A stretch of 56,896 nt of DNA from an uncultured Oxalobacter sp. (lineage in GTDB: Bacteria > Pseudomonadota > Gammaproteobacteria > Burkholderiales > Burkholderiaceae_D), in NCBI GenBank assembly GCA_905202055.1, contig CAJKQK010000007.1:1-56896 (forward strand), read 5' to 3'. Positions 36,102 to 44,985 of this stretch are shown here, piece after piece (position 1 is the stretch's first letter; each line of letters opens with the position of its first letter). Below the pieces are notes generated by a model. The model did no database searches and was not told the DNA's origin. It worked only from the letters and a program-made list of their open reading frames with translations. A program made the position numbers and the translations under genes.

Positions 36102-36587
36102 TCACTTGACATGCTCGGGCAAACGCAAGATGGCATCTTTGTTGGTATGGGAAAAGCATTTTTCCGCCGCTTCCCTGTATGGTAACCATATCGAGTTCAA
36201 ATGTTCCCTTGGCGCCAGGACAACAGGGAATTTTTCAGGAACCTGCAATCCGAAGACGTGTTCGGTATTTTCGGTGACTCCCGGCGCGAAACGATGCCTC
36301 CAGACCGAAAAAATTTCAAATACATTGTCAATCTTCCAGTCTTCGAGACAATCAAGGGACACTTCATGGTCCGTTACGTTTCGAACTGACCGGACAATTT
36401 TGATGCCGGTTTCTTCAAACACTTCCCTGACCGCCGTCTGTTCAAGCGGTTCCGACAGCGAATCCCTCGAACCTGTCACCGATTGCCAGAACCCCGGACG
36501 ATCGGCTCGTTCGATTAACAAAACATCCAGTTCTTTCGTGTAAATGACGACCAGAACCGATTGTGGAATTTTGTAGCTCACATTCAA
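36102..36587 (-). CDS. nudB: Dihydroneopterin triphosphate diphosphatase
   Basis: The 161-residue Nudix enzyme carries the box GSRDSLSEPLEQTAVREVFEETGI (positions about 42-65, first 20 residues SRDSLSEPLEQTAVREVFEE hold the REVxEE core). NudB removes pyrophosphate from dihydroneopterin triphosphate in folate synthesis. The start KIPQSVLVVIYTKELDVLLI and the DRPGFWQSVTGS turn match NudB. It lies directly downstream of aspS, a placement common in proteobacteria. The window also holds pabAB and pabC of the same pathway. Confidence 0.9.
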   Translation of the reverse strand: MNVSYKIPQSVLVVIYTKELDVLLIERADRPGFWQSVTGSRDSLSEPLEQTAVREVFEETGIKIVRSVRNVTDHEVSLDCLEDWKIDNVFEIFSVWRHRFAPGVTENTEHVFGLQVPEKFPVVLAPREHLNSIWLPYREAAEKCFSHTNKDAILRLPEHVK

Positions 36588-36617
36588 AATAAAAGAAGGG
36601 AGCGTTCAAGCTCCCTT
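36586..36617 (-). terminator. Hairpin terminator between aspS and nudB
   Basis: On the minus strand AAGGGAGC pairs with GCTCCCTT and is followed by a T-rich run (CTTTTATTTT). It falls right after the aspS stop and at the nudB start, so it may partly separate the two genes; its T run overlaps the nudB ATG. Confidence 0.65.
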
Positions 36618-36622
36618 TCCTC

Positions 36623-38440
36623 TCAGGCTGGTTGAGTGGTTTCTATTTTTCTCAAACGGATATGCAATTCCTGAAGCTGTTTTTCACCGACTTCAGACGG
36701 CGCGTGCGTCAACAGGCATTGCGCACGCTGTGTTTTCGGGAACGCAATCACATCGCGGATGGAATCGGAACGCGTCATCAGGGTAACCAGACGATCCAGA
36801 CCGAAAGCCAGGCCACCATGTGGAGGGGCACCGTACTGGAGTGCATCCAGCAGGAAGCCGAATTTTTCCTTCGCTTCGGTATCGCTGATCTTCAGGGCAC
36901 GGAATACCTTGTTCTGGACTTCTTCCTTGTGAATACGGATCGAGCCTCCCCCCAGTTCCCAGCCATTCAAGACCATGTCGTAAGCCTTGGCACGGCAACG
37001 GCCCGGATCGCTTTCGAGGTAGTCTTCATGACCGTCTTTCGGCGACGTGAACGGATGATGGCAGGCAGTCCAGCGATTGTCGCTTTCACTGTATTCGAAC
37101 ATCGGGAAATCAATCACCCACAGTGGTGACCATGTATCCTCGAACAGGCCGTTGGCATGACCGAATTCGGAATAGCCGATTTTGTTTCTCAAGGCACCCA
37201 TGGCATCGTTGACGACCCGTGCCTTGTCGGCGCCGAAGAAAATCAGGTCGCCATTTTTGGCACCGGTGCGTTCAAGGATCTGTTTGATGGATTCGTCCGT
37301 CAGATTCTTGACGATTGGCGATTGCAGGCCAGCAGCACCTTTCTCGATGTCGTTGACACGGATATAGGCCAGACCCTTGGCGCCGTAAATACCGACGAAC
37401 TGGGTATAGGAATCGATTTCCGAGCGCGGCATGCCGGAACCTTCAGCGGAACCGCCCGGAACAAGCAGGGCGACAACGCGGCCGCCAGCCATGTTGGCAG
37501 CATTGGAAAATACCTTGAACGGTACGTCTTTCATGACGTCCGTCAGCTCGGTGAATTCCAGTTTGACACGCAAGTCAGGCTTGTCGGAACCGTATTTGGC
37601 CATCGCCACTTCATGCGTCATGACCGGGAACGGATTCGGCAGGTCGACGTCCATCGTTTTCCTGAAGATGCCACGAATCATGTTTTCGAACAGATCGCGG
37701 ATTTCCTGTTCTTCGACAAACGACATTTCGCAGTCGATCTGGGTAAATTCCGGCTGTCGGTCAGCACGCAAATCCTCATCGCGGAAACATTTCGTGATCT
37801 GGTAATAACGGTCGAAACCGGCAACCATCAGCAACTGTTTGAACAGCTGCGGCGATTGCGGCAAAGCGAAAAACTCACCCGGATTGACGCGTGAAGGAAC
37901 CAGATAATCACGGGCACCTTCCGGTGTCGATTTTGTCAGCATCGGTGTTTCGATATCGATAAAGCCGTTTTCATCCAGATATTTGCGCGTTTCCATGGCG
38001 ACCTTGTAACGCAAACGCAAATTGTTCTGCATTTGAGGACGGCGCAGATCCAGAACGCGGTGCGTCAGGCGGGTCGTTTCGGAAAGGTGTTCATCGTCCA
38101 GCTGGAACGGAGGCGTAACCGACGGATTCAGTACCTCCAGTTCTTCACAGAAGACTTCGATACGGCCCGAGGTCAGATTTTCATTGACCGTGCCCTGTGG
38201 CCGTTCGCGAACGATGCCGGTCACCTGAAGACAGAATTCGTTACGAACCGATTCAGCCACACTGAACACATCCGGTCTGTCAGGATCGCAGACAACCTGA
38301 ACCAGACCTTCACGGTCTCTCAAGTCGATAAATATGATCCCGCCATGATCGCGGCGCCGGTGTACCCAGCCGCATAGTGTTACAGTCTGACCGAGCATCT
38401 TCTCGGTAGTGAGGCCACAATAATTTGTTCGCATGGACAT
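36623..38440 (-). CDS. aspS: Aspartyl-tRNA synthetase
   Basis: The 605-residue class II synthetase begins with the OB-fold anticodon domain (TVTLCGWVHRRRDHGGIIFI), has motif 2 near FRDEDLRADRQPEFTQIDCE, the bacterial GAD insertion, and motif 3 GLAFGLDRLVTLMT near the end. It charges tRNA-Asp. Betaproteobacteria often lack AsnRS and use a relaxed AspRS with GatCAB; that cannot be tested from this window. I chose the ATG at 38440 (MSMRTNYCG); the next ATG, two codons later, is equally possible. Confidence 0.96.
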   Translation of the reverse strand: MSMRTNYCGLTTEKMLGQTVTLCGWVHRRRDHGGIIFIDLRDREGLVQVVCDPDRPDVFSVAESVRNEFCLQVTGIVRERPQGTVNENLTSGRIEVFCEELEVLNPSVTPPFQLDDEHLSETTRLTHRVLDLRRPQMQNNLRLRYKVAMETRKYLDENGFIDIETPMLTKSTPEGARDYLVPSRVNPGEFFALPQSPQLFKQLLMVAGFDRYYQITKCFRDEDLRADRQPEFTQIDCEMSFVEEQEIRDLFENMIRGIFRKTMDVDLPNPFPVMTHEVAMAKYGSDKPDLRVKLEFTELTDVMKDVPFKVFSNAANMAGGRVVALLVPGGSAEGSGMPRSEIDSYTQFVGIYGAKGLAYIRVNDIEKGAAGLQSPIVKNLTDESIKQILERTGAKNGDLIFFGADKARVVNDAMGALRNKIGYSEFGHANGLFEDTWSPLWVIDFPMFEYSESDNRWTACHHPFTSPKDGHEDYLESDPGRCRAKAYDMVLNGWELGGGSIRIHKEEVQNKVFRALKISDTEAKEKFGFLLDALQYGAPPHGGLAFGLDRLVTLMTRSDSIRDVIAFPKTQRAQCLLTHAPSEVGEKQLQELHIRLRKIETTQPA

Positions 38441-38557
38441 AAATATCAACTTTTTATCAATAAGGTTTCAACTTCAGGGCAATGCCGGAAAACGGAATGC
38501 CCTTCATATAATTCTGACATCAGAAAGCAGGCCCGGTAAAAACCGGCCGGCAACAAA

Positions 38558-38821
38558 TCAACCGCAAGAACCTGTGTCCGGATTGCTCATGGGACAACAA
38601 CTGCAAGCTGACGAGCCTGCGTCGGAATGACCGCTACCGCTATTCTTGAAGTCGGTTTCATACCAGCCGGATCCTTTCAGCTGAAACGATGCGCAGGTCA
38701 ATTGTTTCTTGAAGCTCTCTTTACCGCAGGAAGGACAAACCGTAAGCGGCTGATCAGACAATTTTTGCAGTACATCCTTGGAAAAACCGCAATCATCACA
38801 ACGATAAGCATAAATTGGCAT
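38558..38821 (-). CDS. FmdB-family zinc ribbon protein
   Basis: The 87-residue protein starts MPIYAYRCDDCGFSKDVLQK and has two CxxC pairs, CDDC and CPSC, that should bind zinc. The C-terminal tail is Gly/Ser/Cys-rich (SSACSCCPMS). FmdB-like proteins are widespread and of uncertain function, often thought regulatory. It lies upstream of aspS on the same strand, as in many betaproteobacteria. I used the second in-frame ATG, which matches the family start. Confidence 0.9.
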   Translation of the reverse strand: MPIYAYRCDDCGFSKDVLQKLSDQPLTVCPSCGKESFKKQLTCASFQLKGSGWYETDFKNSGSGHSDAGSSACSCCPMSNPDTGSCG

Positions 38822-38875
38822 TTTTAACTCCAAAAACTCCCGAAATCCTGAAATTATAGTTCTTTTTAAAAAGAA

Positions 38876-40315
38876 TTACACCGTTACATTCCGGGCTTCA
38901 GTTCCTTTGCGCAATTTAAGAGACACCAGTGAACCGGCAAACATTCCGATCACGCTCATGACAAGCCCCACCAGTTGTGGAGGCATCGTCCAGTCCGGAC
39001 AGAGAATTTCCATGCCGATCCAGGATACCAGTCCCGCAATCATGGAAGTCAACGCCCCATGTCTGTTTGCATATTTCCAGAAAAAGCCTGCTACCAGCGG
39101 CACGAAAGCGGCGACCAGCGTAATTTTATAGGCATCCTCCACCATTTCGAAGATACTTGAATTGGAATTCATGGCGAATACCGTCACGATCACCGCAAAT
39201 ACCAGCACGACCAGACGCATCATCAAAAGCGACTGCTTGTCGGAAAGATTCGGCAGGATTTCCTTCATGACGTTTTCGGAAAAAGTGACGGACGGCGCCA
39301 GCAAGGTAGCGCTTGCGCAACTCTTGATAGCGGACAGCAGGGCGCCGAAAAACATGACCTGCGCGAAAACCGGCATATAGGTCATGATCATCATCGGCAG
39401 GATCATCTGTGAATCCTTGTCGATCAGGCTTTCCACCAGAACCGGATCGATCAGCATGGCCGAATAACACAGGAACATCGGGATCAGGGCGAACAGAAGA
39501 TAGAATATGCCCCCGACAACCGACGCGTTCCTTGCCACATTTTCATTCCTGGAAGAAGCGACACGCTGGAAAACGTCCTGTTGTGGAATCGAGCCGAACA
39601 TCAATGTTACCCATGCCCCGAAGAACCAGAGAATGTCCCTCAATTCGGGTTTGGGCCATATCCGCAACTTGCCCGCTTCTGCGGCATGACGCACGACCAT
39701 CTCGGCACCGCCCACCATTCCGGACACTTCCCAGCTGATATAGACAATACCGATCACAATGATGATCATCTGGAGGAAGTCGGTAATGGCAACCGACCAC
39801 ATCCCCCCCATCAACGTGTAAACCAGCACACTGACAGAACCGATGATCATACCTGCATTCATGGAAATGGCGCCACCGGAAACGACATTGAAGACCAGAC
39901 CCAATGCCTTGATCTGGGCCGCCACCCAGCCGAGATAGGAAATCACGATACAAAGGGAAACGATAATCTCGACGGCACGACCGTAACGATTTTTATAATA
40001 GTCGCTGATCGTCATCAGGTTCATCCGGTACAGACGTTTTGCAAAAACGAGACCGACGATAATCAGGCACATGGCAGAACCGAACGGATCGGCGATTACC
40101 CCGACAAACCCTTTCTGAACAAATGTGGCAGGAATGCCAAGGACTGCTTCAGAACCGAACCAGGTGGCAAACACCATTGCTGTCACAACGGACATGGGCA
40201 AGGAGCGACCCGCAACGGCAAAGTCTTTTGAGTTCCTGACATAACGCGCCGCATAAATACCGATACCGACGGAAACGATCCAGTACAGGACTACGAACCA
40301 GATGAGAGTATTCAT
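38876..40315 (-). CDS. Sodium:solute symporter family protein
   Basis: The 479-residue membrane protein is of the SSS family (SLC5 fold) with about 13 hydrophobic helices. Typical segments are AARYVRNSKDFAVAGRSLPM, TWFGSEAVLGIPATFVQKGF, and VYTLMGGMWSVAITDFLQMI. It imports a solute with sodium; the substrate (amino acid, vitamin, organic acid) is not evident. It stands between fmdB and ubiB on the minus strand with 157 bases of gene-free upstream sequence. Confidence 0.9.
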   Translation of the reverse strand: MNTLIWFVVLYWIVSVGIGIYAARYVRNSKDFAVAGRSLPMSVVTAMVFATWFGSEAVLGIPATFVQKGFVGVIADPFGSAMCLIIVGLVFAKRLYRMNLMTISDYYKNRYGRAVEIIVSLCIVISYLGWVAAQIKALGLVFNVVSGGAISMNAGMIIGSVSVLVYTLMGGMWSVAITDFLQMIIIVIGIVYISWEVSGMVGGAEMVVRHAAEAGKLRIWPKPELRDILWFFGAWVTLMFGSIPQQDVFQRVASSRNENVARNASVVGGIFYLLFALIPMFLCYSAMLIDPVLVESLIDKDSQMILPMMIMTYMPVFAQVMFFGALLSAIKSCASATLLAPSVTFSENVMKEILPNLSDKQSLLMMRLVVLVFAVIVTVFAMNSNSSIFEMVEDAYKITLVAAFVPLVAGFFWKYANRHGALTSMIAGLVSWIGMEILCPDWTMPPQLVGLVMSVIGMFAGSLVSLKLRKGTEARNVTV

Positions 40316-40472
40316 ATGAAAGCATAAAAAGAACGACGCGTTGAAAACGCTGCAAATTATACTGTCAGATGAGAAATTTAATGCGAAAAATTTCGCCTGT
40401 TTTCAAGGTTTTAGAGTCACTGAAAATCGTGTCCGTTGTTTTATTTTGACAAATAGAAACCGGCTGGAAAAT

Positions 40473-42035
40473 TTAGAGGAAAAATCGCCAGTTGAACAGG
40501 ATTTTGACAAGAAGGATTCCGAACAGAAGTCCACCTGCAAAATACAGGAAACTGTTCAGCCGTCCGTTGATTTTTTTTTGTTCGACAATCAGCTGGTCGA
40601 GCAATTCGCTTCTGTTGTCGGATTTGGCAACATTTTTCAGGGCCTCGGCAAGCAATCGCGGCAACTGGGGAAGAATCTGCCCGTAATTGACCGCTTCAAG
40701 CTGGAAGCGGTCGATCATGCCACGTACGCCGACCTGACGATCCATCCAGTCTTCAAGGAAAGGCTTGGCTGTTTTCCATAGATCCAGATCGGGATCGAGC
40801 TGCCGTCCAAGCCCCTCGATATTCAGCATGGTTTTCTGAAGCAAAACGAGTTGCGGCTGAACCTCGATATTGAACCGGCGCGAAGTCTGGAACAATCTCA
40901 TCAACACCAGGCCGAAAGAAAAGTCTTTCAGGGGACGGTCGATCATCGGCTCGCAACATACCCGGACAGCCGCTTCCAGTTCCACGACACTGGTTCCGGG
41001 GGGAGCCCAGCCGGATTCAATGTTCGCTTCGGCAACCATCTTGTAATCCCGCCGGAAAAAAGCCAGAAAATTCTTGGACAGATATTCCTTGTCGAAATCG
41101 TCCAGCATCCCGACGATCCCGAGGTCAAGCGCAACATACTTGCCATACGTGGACGGCTCCGTCGAAATGAGGATATTGCCCGGATGCATATCGGCATGAA
41201 AAAAAGCATCCCGGAAAACCTGCGTCAAAAATATCTCGACGCCGTTATTCGCCAGTTTTTTCAGATCGAACCCGGCGTCCCTCAGGCGGTCGATCCGGGA
41301 AATGGGAATACCGTACATCCTTTCCATGACAATGACATTGGTGGAGCAGTAATCCCAGAATATTTCAGGGACGACCAATGTCTCGGAATCGGCAAAATTA
41401 CGGCGCAACTGGCTGTAGTTGGCCGCTTCACGCATCAGATCAAGCTCATCGTGCAGGGATTTGTCGAACTCGTGAACGACAGCGGACAGGCGCAAGCGCT
41501 TGCCGTCTTTCCAGAATTTTTCGCCCAGAGACGCAAAAACATACATCAGTTCAATGTCGCGGCCGATCCGTTTCTGCATTTCGGGACGCAACACCTTGAC
41601 GGCAACCTCACGCCCGTTATGCAATTTCGCAAAATGGACCTGCGCAACGGAAGCGGATGCAACGGGAATACGGTCGAAAGATGCGAACAACTCTTCCGGA
41701 GGTGCACCAAGATACCGGGTTATCTGCTCGACAGCGACGTTGGAATCGAAAGGGGGAACCCTGTCCTGCAATTTGGACAATTCATACGCAATATCGTCGG
41801 GCAACAAATCCCGGCGCGTAGACAGCATCTGCCCGAACTTGATGAATATGGGTCCGAGATTTTCCAGCGCCAGTCTCAATCTGACTCCCGGCGGGATCGA
41901 CAGATTACGCCAGAAAAATACGCGCCGGTAAAAAAAGACAAAACGCTGGCTGGGAATGTACGAAACGGCCATTTCGTCCAGCCCATACCGGAACAGGATG
42001 TAAAAAATAACGATCAGTCGCCAGACTTTTCGCAT
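40473..42035 (-). CDS. ubiB: Ubiquinone biosynthesis protein UbiB (ABC1/ADCK kinase-like)
   Basis: The 520-residue membrane-linked protein has the family KxGQ motif in IKFGQMLSTRRDLLP (about residue 66), the Ala-rich-loop region ASVAQVHFA, the ATP-site lysine in VAVKVLRPEM, and HADMHPGNILIS as catalytic loop. Two C-terminal helices end the protein (LYFAGGLLFGILLVKILF). UbiB is thought to extract or present ubiquinone precursors using ATP. It is the third gene behind ubiE and a Tim44-like gene, but a terminator separates it from them, and no ubiJ gene lies in the 187-base gap. Confidence 0.94.
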   Translation of the reverse strand: MRKVWRLIVIFYILFRYGLDEMAVSYIPSQRFVFFYRRVFFWRNLSIPPGVRLRLALENLGPIFIKFGQMLSTRRDLLPDDIAYELSKLQDRVPPFDSNVAVEQITRYLGAPPEELFASFDRIPVASASVAQVHFAKLHNGREVAVKVLRPEMQKRIGRDIELMYVFASLGEKFWKDGKRLRLSAVVHEFDKSLHDELDLMREAANYSQLRRNFADSETLVVPEIFWDYCSTNVIVMERMYGIPISRIDRLRDAGFDLKKLANNGVEIFLTQVFRDAFFHADMHPGNILISTEPSTYGKYVALDLGIVGMLDDFDKEYLSKNFLAFFRRDYKMVAEANIESGWAPPGTSVVELEAAVRVCCEPMIDRPLKDFSFGLVLMRLFQTSRRFNIEVQPQLVLLQKTMLNIEGLGRQLDPDLDLWKTAKPFLEDWMDRQVGVRGMIDRFQLEAVNYGQILPQLPRLLAEALKNVAKSDNRSELLDQLIVEQKKINGRLNSFLYFAGGLLFGILLVKILFNWRFFL

Positions 42036-42159
42036 TACCCAATCACTCCCATCAGCGTTTTTATCATTTTACGGTCACTCATCCGGATACGATATGTTAT
42101 TTTCCTGTACATGACTACCGGTTTTTTCGGCAAAAAACAAAGAATTTGCATTCACAGGA

Positions 42160-42197
42160 AAAAATAAAACCGTCCGGGTTTCATTATCGGACGGTCT
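42160..42197 (-). terminator. Terminator after the Tim44-like gene
   Basis: On the minus strand ACCGTCCG and CGGACGGT pair around an 11-base loop and are followed by TTTTATTTT. It separates the ubiE/Tim44-like unit from ubiB. The rest of the gap shows no gene. Confidence 0.85.
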
Positions 42198-42222
42198 TAT
42201 CCCTGCAGCAGTCAGGCCATTT

Positions 42223-43131
42223 TCAGGACAATTGCTGAATGCCGGCCAGAACCCAGCCACCTTCCTTCGACACCGGGCGTGTCATGTTCCAGATTTCCTC
42301 AAACGGTTCAGCCGGAGCCCCTTCGGATTCCTTTATCATTCCCGAAAATTTCACGCTGGCCATATATTCGTTGTTCAGCGTTTCGATACCGAGCAATTCG
42401 GCATTCAGGGAAACGACATCGGTAATGTTCGGGCCCGGCCCACGTTCCTGCAGCTGAAGCTTGATTTCAGCAAACATTTCAGGCGTCGTGAATTCATGGA
42501 TATCATGAATATCCGCCTTGTCCCATGCAGCCTGCATCCGGATATAATACGATTTTGCCGCGCGAAGAAAAGCGGGCACATCAAAGTCAACCGGAATTCC
42601 CCAATTGTCGTTTTGCATTCCTGTATTCGTACTTGCAGTCTGACTGCCTGCATACTGGTGCGGCAGGCCCGAACCGATTTCCGGTGTGGACGACTGGTTA
42701 AAGCCGTTGTCATTATATTGTGACGCATAAGCCGTCTGATCCTGCTGTTTACTCTTTCCGGTAAAACGGCGCATAAAGAACCGGATGGCAAAGAAAATGA
42801 GGGCAAGCATCAATACCGTGCTGATCATGCCGGCAAAATCGCCGCCAATGCCCATATGGCTTAACAGCGCCCCCAACCCGAGACCGAGCAGTGCACCGCC
42901 CAGAATACCGCCCCAGCGGCTGGCCGGTCTGGCGGCATTGGCCGCCTGCGACTGATTGGCTGCACGCTGGGCCTGTTGGTTCGGCATGCTTCTTTGCATC
43001 GGTGCGATTCTGCCGATATTGGAAGACTGGCGTCCGAACGAGCCGCCTCCCAATCTTCTTGCCTGAACGTCCGTCATGACCATTGACGACAAACTTGCTA
43101 CGAGAACGAATGCAAGCAAAAACTTTTTCAT
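42223..43131 (-). CDS. Tim44-like domain protein
   Basis: The 302-residue protein has a signal-like N-terminus (MKKFLLAFVLVASLSSMVMT), a Gln/Ala-rich segment, two hydrophobic helices (GGILGGALLGLGLGALLSHM and MISTVLMLALIFFAIRFFM), and a C-terminal Tim44-like domain (DVPAFLRAAKSYYIRMQAAW, then the LGIETLNNEYMASVKFSGM core). Bacterial Tim44-like proteins are membrane proteins of unknown role. It follows ubiE by nine bases on the same strand, an order common in betaproteobacteria. Confidence 0.9.
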   Translation of the reverse strand: MKKFLLAFVLVASLSSMVMTDVQARRLGGGSFGRQSSNIGRIAPMQRSMPNQQAQRAANQSQAANAARPASRWGGILGGALLGLGLGALLSHMGIGGDFAGMISTVLMLALIFFAIRFFMRRFTGKSKQQDQTAYASQYNDNGFNQSSTPEIGSGLPHQYAGSQTASTNTGMQNDNWGIPVDFDVPAFLRAAKSYYIRMQAAWDKADIHDIHEFTTPEMFAEIKLQLQERGPGPNITDVVSLNAELLGIETLNNEYMASVKFSGMIKESEGAPAEPFEEIWNMTRPVSKEGGWVLAGIQQLS

Positions 43132-43140
43132 AAATCTCCT

Positions 43141-43875
43141 TTATAACTTCATACCAGTATGAAGGGCGACCACTCCTGCGGTCAGATTGAAAAATCTGGC
43201 ACATACGAATCCGGCATCTTCCATCATTTTCTGTAAAGTTGCCTGATCCGGATGAACCCGTATGGATTCTGCCAGATAGCGGTAGCTATCCGCACTTTTC
43301 GCCACATGCTTTCCAAGCCATGGCAGTACGGAAAAAGAATAAATATCGTACAGGTTCTGCAGGGGCTTCCATACTTTGGAAAACTCCAGAACCAGCAATT
43401 TGCCTCCGGGTTTCAACACTCGATTCATTTCAGACAAAGCCTGATCTTTATGAGTCATATTCCGGAGACCGAAGGATACTATAACACGATCGAAATAATT
43501 GTCGGGAAAGGGCAATTTTTCCGCATCACAAACCAGTGTCGGAACCAGCACTCCCCTGTTCAGGAGTTTGTCACGCCCACATTGCAACATTGTTTCATTA
43601 ATGTCGGTCAGCCAGACTTCGCCCTTGTCACCGACCTGCCTTGAAAAAGAGTATGTCAGATCGCCCGTGCCGCCAGCAATATCCAGTACCCGGAAGCCTT
43701 CTTTCACACCCGCCTGCGAGACGGCAAACGCTTTCCACAAGCGGTGCATCCCACCCGACATCAGATCGTTCATCAGATCGTAATGCTGTGCGACGTGATT
43801 GAACACATCGGCCACTTTACCCGATTTCTCTTCTTCGTTAACTTTTTGATAACCAAAATGCGTCAGTTTTGTCAT
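43141..43875 (-). CDS. ubiE: Demethylmenaquinone/ubiquinone methyltransferase UbiE
   Basis: The 244-residue SAM enzyme methylates the quinone ring in ubiquinone and menaquinone synthesis. The family start is HFGYQKVNEEEKSGKVADVF; the SAM loop is VLDIAGGTGDLTYSF (about residue 61); and VIVSFGLRNMTHKDQALSEM is diagnostic. The C-terminus NLTAGVVALHTGMKL is intact. First gene of the unit with the Tim44-like gene. Confidence 0.96.
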   Translation of the reverse strand: MTKLTHFGYQKVNEEEKSGKVADVFNHVAQHYDLMNDLMSGGMHRLWKAFAVSQAGVKEGFRVLDIAGGTGDLTYSFSRQVGDKGEVWLTDINETMLQCGRDKLLNRGVLVPTLVCDAEKLPFPDNYFDRVIVSFGLRNMTHKDQALSEMNRVLKPGGKLLVLEFSKVWKPLQNLYDIYSFSVLPWLGKHVAKSADSYRYLAESIRVHPDQATLQKMMEDAGFVCARFFNLTAGVVALHTGMKL

Positions 43876-43890
43876 GACAGCCGATTCAAT

Positions 43891-44346
43891 TCACATAAAT
43901 TGTTTTTCAAGAGCATGACACAGGGCATTTTTCAGTCCGGATGCGCGCGCCAGTCTTTCATTCATCACATTCTCATCGACGGAACGCCTTGTCTGCGACC
44001 AGATGGAATCAGGGAAATTTTTGTCGTTTTCAAAACGCGGAATCACATGCCAGTGGAGATGCGGGACCATATTGCCCAATGAAGCGAGATTGATTTTATC
44101 AGGCTGCATGACTTTCCTGACGATTTCCTCTACCGTCCATACCACATTCATCATTTCGAGCCGATCCGCAACAGCAAGATCCGTCATTTCACGAACGTGC
44201 CCGTTCCAGATCACCCGGCAAAACCCGGGATAGTCCCTGTCTCTTACCTGAATAACACGCCATTTTGCATTCGAGAAAACCGTTTCTTCCGGTTTGTACG
44301 AACACAATTCACAATCGTTTTCCATTTTTGAATTATTTCCTGCCAT
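43891..44346 (-). CDS. HIT-family protein
   Basis: The 151-residue protein has the histidine triad HLHWHVIPRF (about residue 96), typical of nucleotide hydrolases and transferases of the HIT superfamily. A pair of cysteines early in CELCSYKPEE may bind metal. Substrate unknown. Its start overlaps the stop of the preceding gene by one base; it lies 15 bases upstream of ubiE. Confidence 0.9.
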   Translation of the reverse strand: MAGNNSKMENDCELCSYKPEETVFSNAKWRVIQVRDRDYPGFCRVIWNGHVREMTDLAVADRLEMMNVVWTVEEIVRKVMQPDKINLASLGNMVPHLHWHVIPRFENDKNFPDSIWSQTRRSVDENVMNERLARASGLKNALCHALEKQFM

Positions 44347-44837
44347 TATCCCAGCAAACGTGCAAATTCGCGCCAGGTTTCATTTGGAATGTACAACAAC
44401 AACCAGGTCATTAAAAGATAGCGAATGAATTTGCCTATGGTCATATACCAGACACAGGGCCAGAAAGGCAATTTCAGCCAGCCACCCAATGTACAAAGCG
44501 GATCGCCGATTCCGGGCATCCAGCCCAGCAGCATGGTTTTGGCACCGTATTTTTCCAGCCAGCCGAACCAGCGCGTTTTTCTTTCCTTGGCAAACGCTTC
44601 CTTGGCTCCATATCCTATCCAGTAATTCAAAATGCCGCCCAGTGTATTGCCGATCGTGGCGACAATCATGACAGGCCAGAACATGGAAGGAGAGGAGGCG
44701 ACGACGGCAAATACAGCCGGTTCCGACCCCATAGGCAATAATGTCGCCGATACGAAACAGACGATAAAAACCGACGTCAGCCCTATCTCGGGAATAGCCA
44801 GATACGACATTAACCAGTGAACGGCAGATTCGATCAT
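44346..44837 (-). CDS. yqaA: YqaA-family membrane protein (DedA-like)
   Basis: The 163-residue protein has about four helices and the family core LPMGSEPAVFAVVASSPSMF, ATIGNTLGGILNYWIGYGAK and LLGWMPGIGDPLCTLGGWLK. YqaA belongs to the SNARE-associated/VTT group, thought to move lipids or ions across the inner membrane. I chose the ATG at 44837 (MIESAVHW); a longer frame starts in the promoter region. First gene of the run with HIT, ubiE and Tim44-like. Confidence 0.88.
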   Translation of the reverse strand: MIESAVHWLMSYLAIPEIGLTSVFIVCFVSATLLPMGSEPAVFAVVASSPSMFWPVMIVATIGNTLGGILNYWIGYGAKEAFAKERKTRWFGWLEKYGAKTMLLGWMPGIGDPLCTLGGWLKLPFWPCVWYMTIGKFIRYLLMTWLLLYIPNETWREFARLLG

Positions 44838-44985
44838 TTTATAAAATTTCCAATTTTTTACATCGAAACCCGTTATGATCCGATGATGTCGTGAAAACAC
44901 ACTGACAGGGATACGAAAAAAAACAAGGGGTCTTTAACGCGGATTATAATGGTGCGTAAAATTACAGGCCTTGTCCAGCATCATT

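Noticed and set aside
40851..42167. 438-residue plus-strand frame
   Set aside because: Antisense to ubiB and without any known motif.
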